DNA of 64,000 bases. Origin: Vreelandella songnenensis (lineage in GTDB: Bacteria > Pseudomonadota > Gammaproteobacteria > Pseudomonadales > Halomonadaceae). Position 1 is the first letter of the stretch; each line of letters opens with the position of its first letter. The stretch is taken from positions 1-64,000 of the forward strand of contig NZ_PVTK01000007.1 of NCBI RefSeq assembly GCF_003002925.1, written 5' to 3'. Both the position numbers and the translations under genes were made by a program. Below the pieces are notes generated by a model. It ran no database searches. It saw nothing but the letters and a program-made list of their open reading frames with translations, and was not told the origin of the DNA. Below, piece after piece: positions 63,715-64,000 of this stretch.

Positions 63715-64000
63715 CTACTGAGCGCTACCTTGTTGCTGGCTGTCGTCAGCATCATTGGCGGCTTCCTGGTTCTGACCATTCTGTTCGGAGCCACTATCAT
63801 TGGAAGCTTCCCCTTCTGAGGCAGCCTCTTCTTCCTGACCGGCAAGTGTAGGCACTTCGCCGCTTTCGACATCATCGACGCTGCCCAGGCGCTGGTCGAG
63901 CGAGGAAAGCTCTTCGCGCCACTCGCGAAGCTGGGTTTCCAGGCGAGAAAGCTGCTCTTCACGCGCCTCGATATCATTTTCGACATTGGCCACTTCATTG
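63715..64000 (-). CDS. Acidic coiled-coil protein, C-terminal part (incomplete)
   Basis: The open frame runs off the right edge; only the last ~94 residues are seen. EVANVENDIEAREEQLSRLE continuing to SLDQRLG is a heptad-like coiled coil. The tail is highly acidic and Ser/Gln/Asn-rich (ASEGEASNDSGSEQNGQNQ). A GTG at 63993 is in frame but the frame continues upstream, so I treat it as an internal codon. No family can be named. A strong terminator 32 bp beyond the stop supports a true gene end. Confidence 0.6.
   Translation of the reverse strand, partial: NEVANVENDIEAREEQLSRLETQLREWREELSSLDQRLGSVDDVESGEVPTLAGQEEEAASEGEASNDSGSEQNGQNQEAANDADDSQQQGSAQ

Noticed and set aside
63636..63998. Alternative frame at the right edge giving a basic, Met/Ser-rich protein.
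   Set aside because: It would run through the terminator hairpin at 63653-63683; the overlapping acidic coiled-coil frame ends before that terminator and is more protein-like.
1..64000. CRISPR arrays, insertion sequences, prophage and toxin-antitoxin loci.
   Set aside because: No regularly spaced repeats, transposase, integrase or phage structural motif was found; the SRPBCC protein resembles RatA only in fold.

Overview
The window is a gene-dense piece of chromosome from a gammaproteobacterium, most likely of the Halomonadaceae (Halomonas or a close relative). The basis for this is the 16S rRNA 5' end at the left edge, the moderately high G+C, the acidic proteins, Pseudomonas/Oceanospirillales-type gene families (PsrA next to LexA and NagZ, CIO-type bd oxidase, AcnB, MiaE, phasin) and Sigma-70 style promoters. 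I see no phage, insertion sequence, integrase, CRISPR array or plasmid function. It reads as core chromosome with a few unusual proteins and several unannotated RNA-level elements.

Left part (1-12,200). An rRNA operon leaves the window to the left (16S start, boxA and promoter visible). It follows a leftward run of adenine deaminase, CydC, CydD and the two subunits of a cyanide-insensitive bd quinol oxidase, with an Anr/FNR-type box upstream. A CaCA cation exchanger follows, then the rightward pqiABC envelope lipid-transport operon.

Middle (12,200-25,300): a RhlE RNA helicase, an unknown 167-residue protein, an MFS exporter, cytoplasmic asparaginase, a DUF2789 protein, a VTT membrane protein and an SRPBCC protein. 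Then comes a queuosine-precursor operon (queC, queE, a double-length QueD-like protein, a YkgJ protein), a 1299-residue BTAD/AAA/TPR regulator and miaE.

Central metabolism and repair (25,300-42,700): acnB, a membrane-anchored glycerophosphodiesterase, gamma-glutamyltransferase, the divergent ppsA/ppsR pair, then psrA-ldt-nagZ-hpt divergent from lexA, then purU and an RNase J-type nuclease.

Salvage and cofactors (42,700-50,600, all leftward): moaE, a fused moaC-moaD, mobB, uraA, upp, ung, gpt, apt, a purine permease and riboflavin synthase.

Right part (50,600-64,000): the metNIQ methionine importer with a terminator-containing leader, a free methionine sulfoxide reductase, and a candidate CsrA/RsmA-sequestering small RNA at about 54,516-54,632. 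Two identical tRNA-Val(GAC) genes, an EEP-family protein, fumC, a phasin, hda, an AI-2E family permease, purMN, dcd, mrp/apbC and the C-terminal end of an acidic coiled-coil protein follow.

The most interesting items are the RsmY/RsmZ-like sRNA with a palindrome upstream, the QueD-like protein whose catalytic residues are split between two degenerate T-fold halves, the MoaC-MoaD fusion, and the promoter-hairpins-terminator leader in front of metNIQ.
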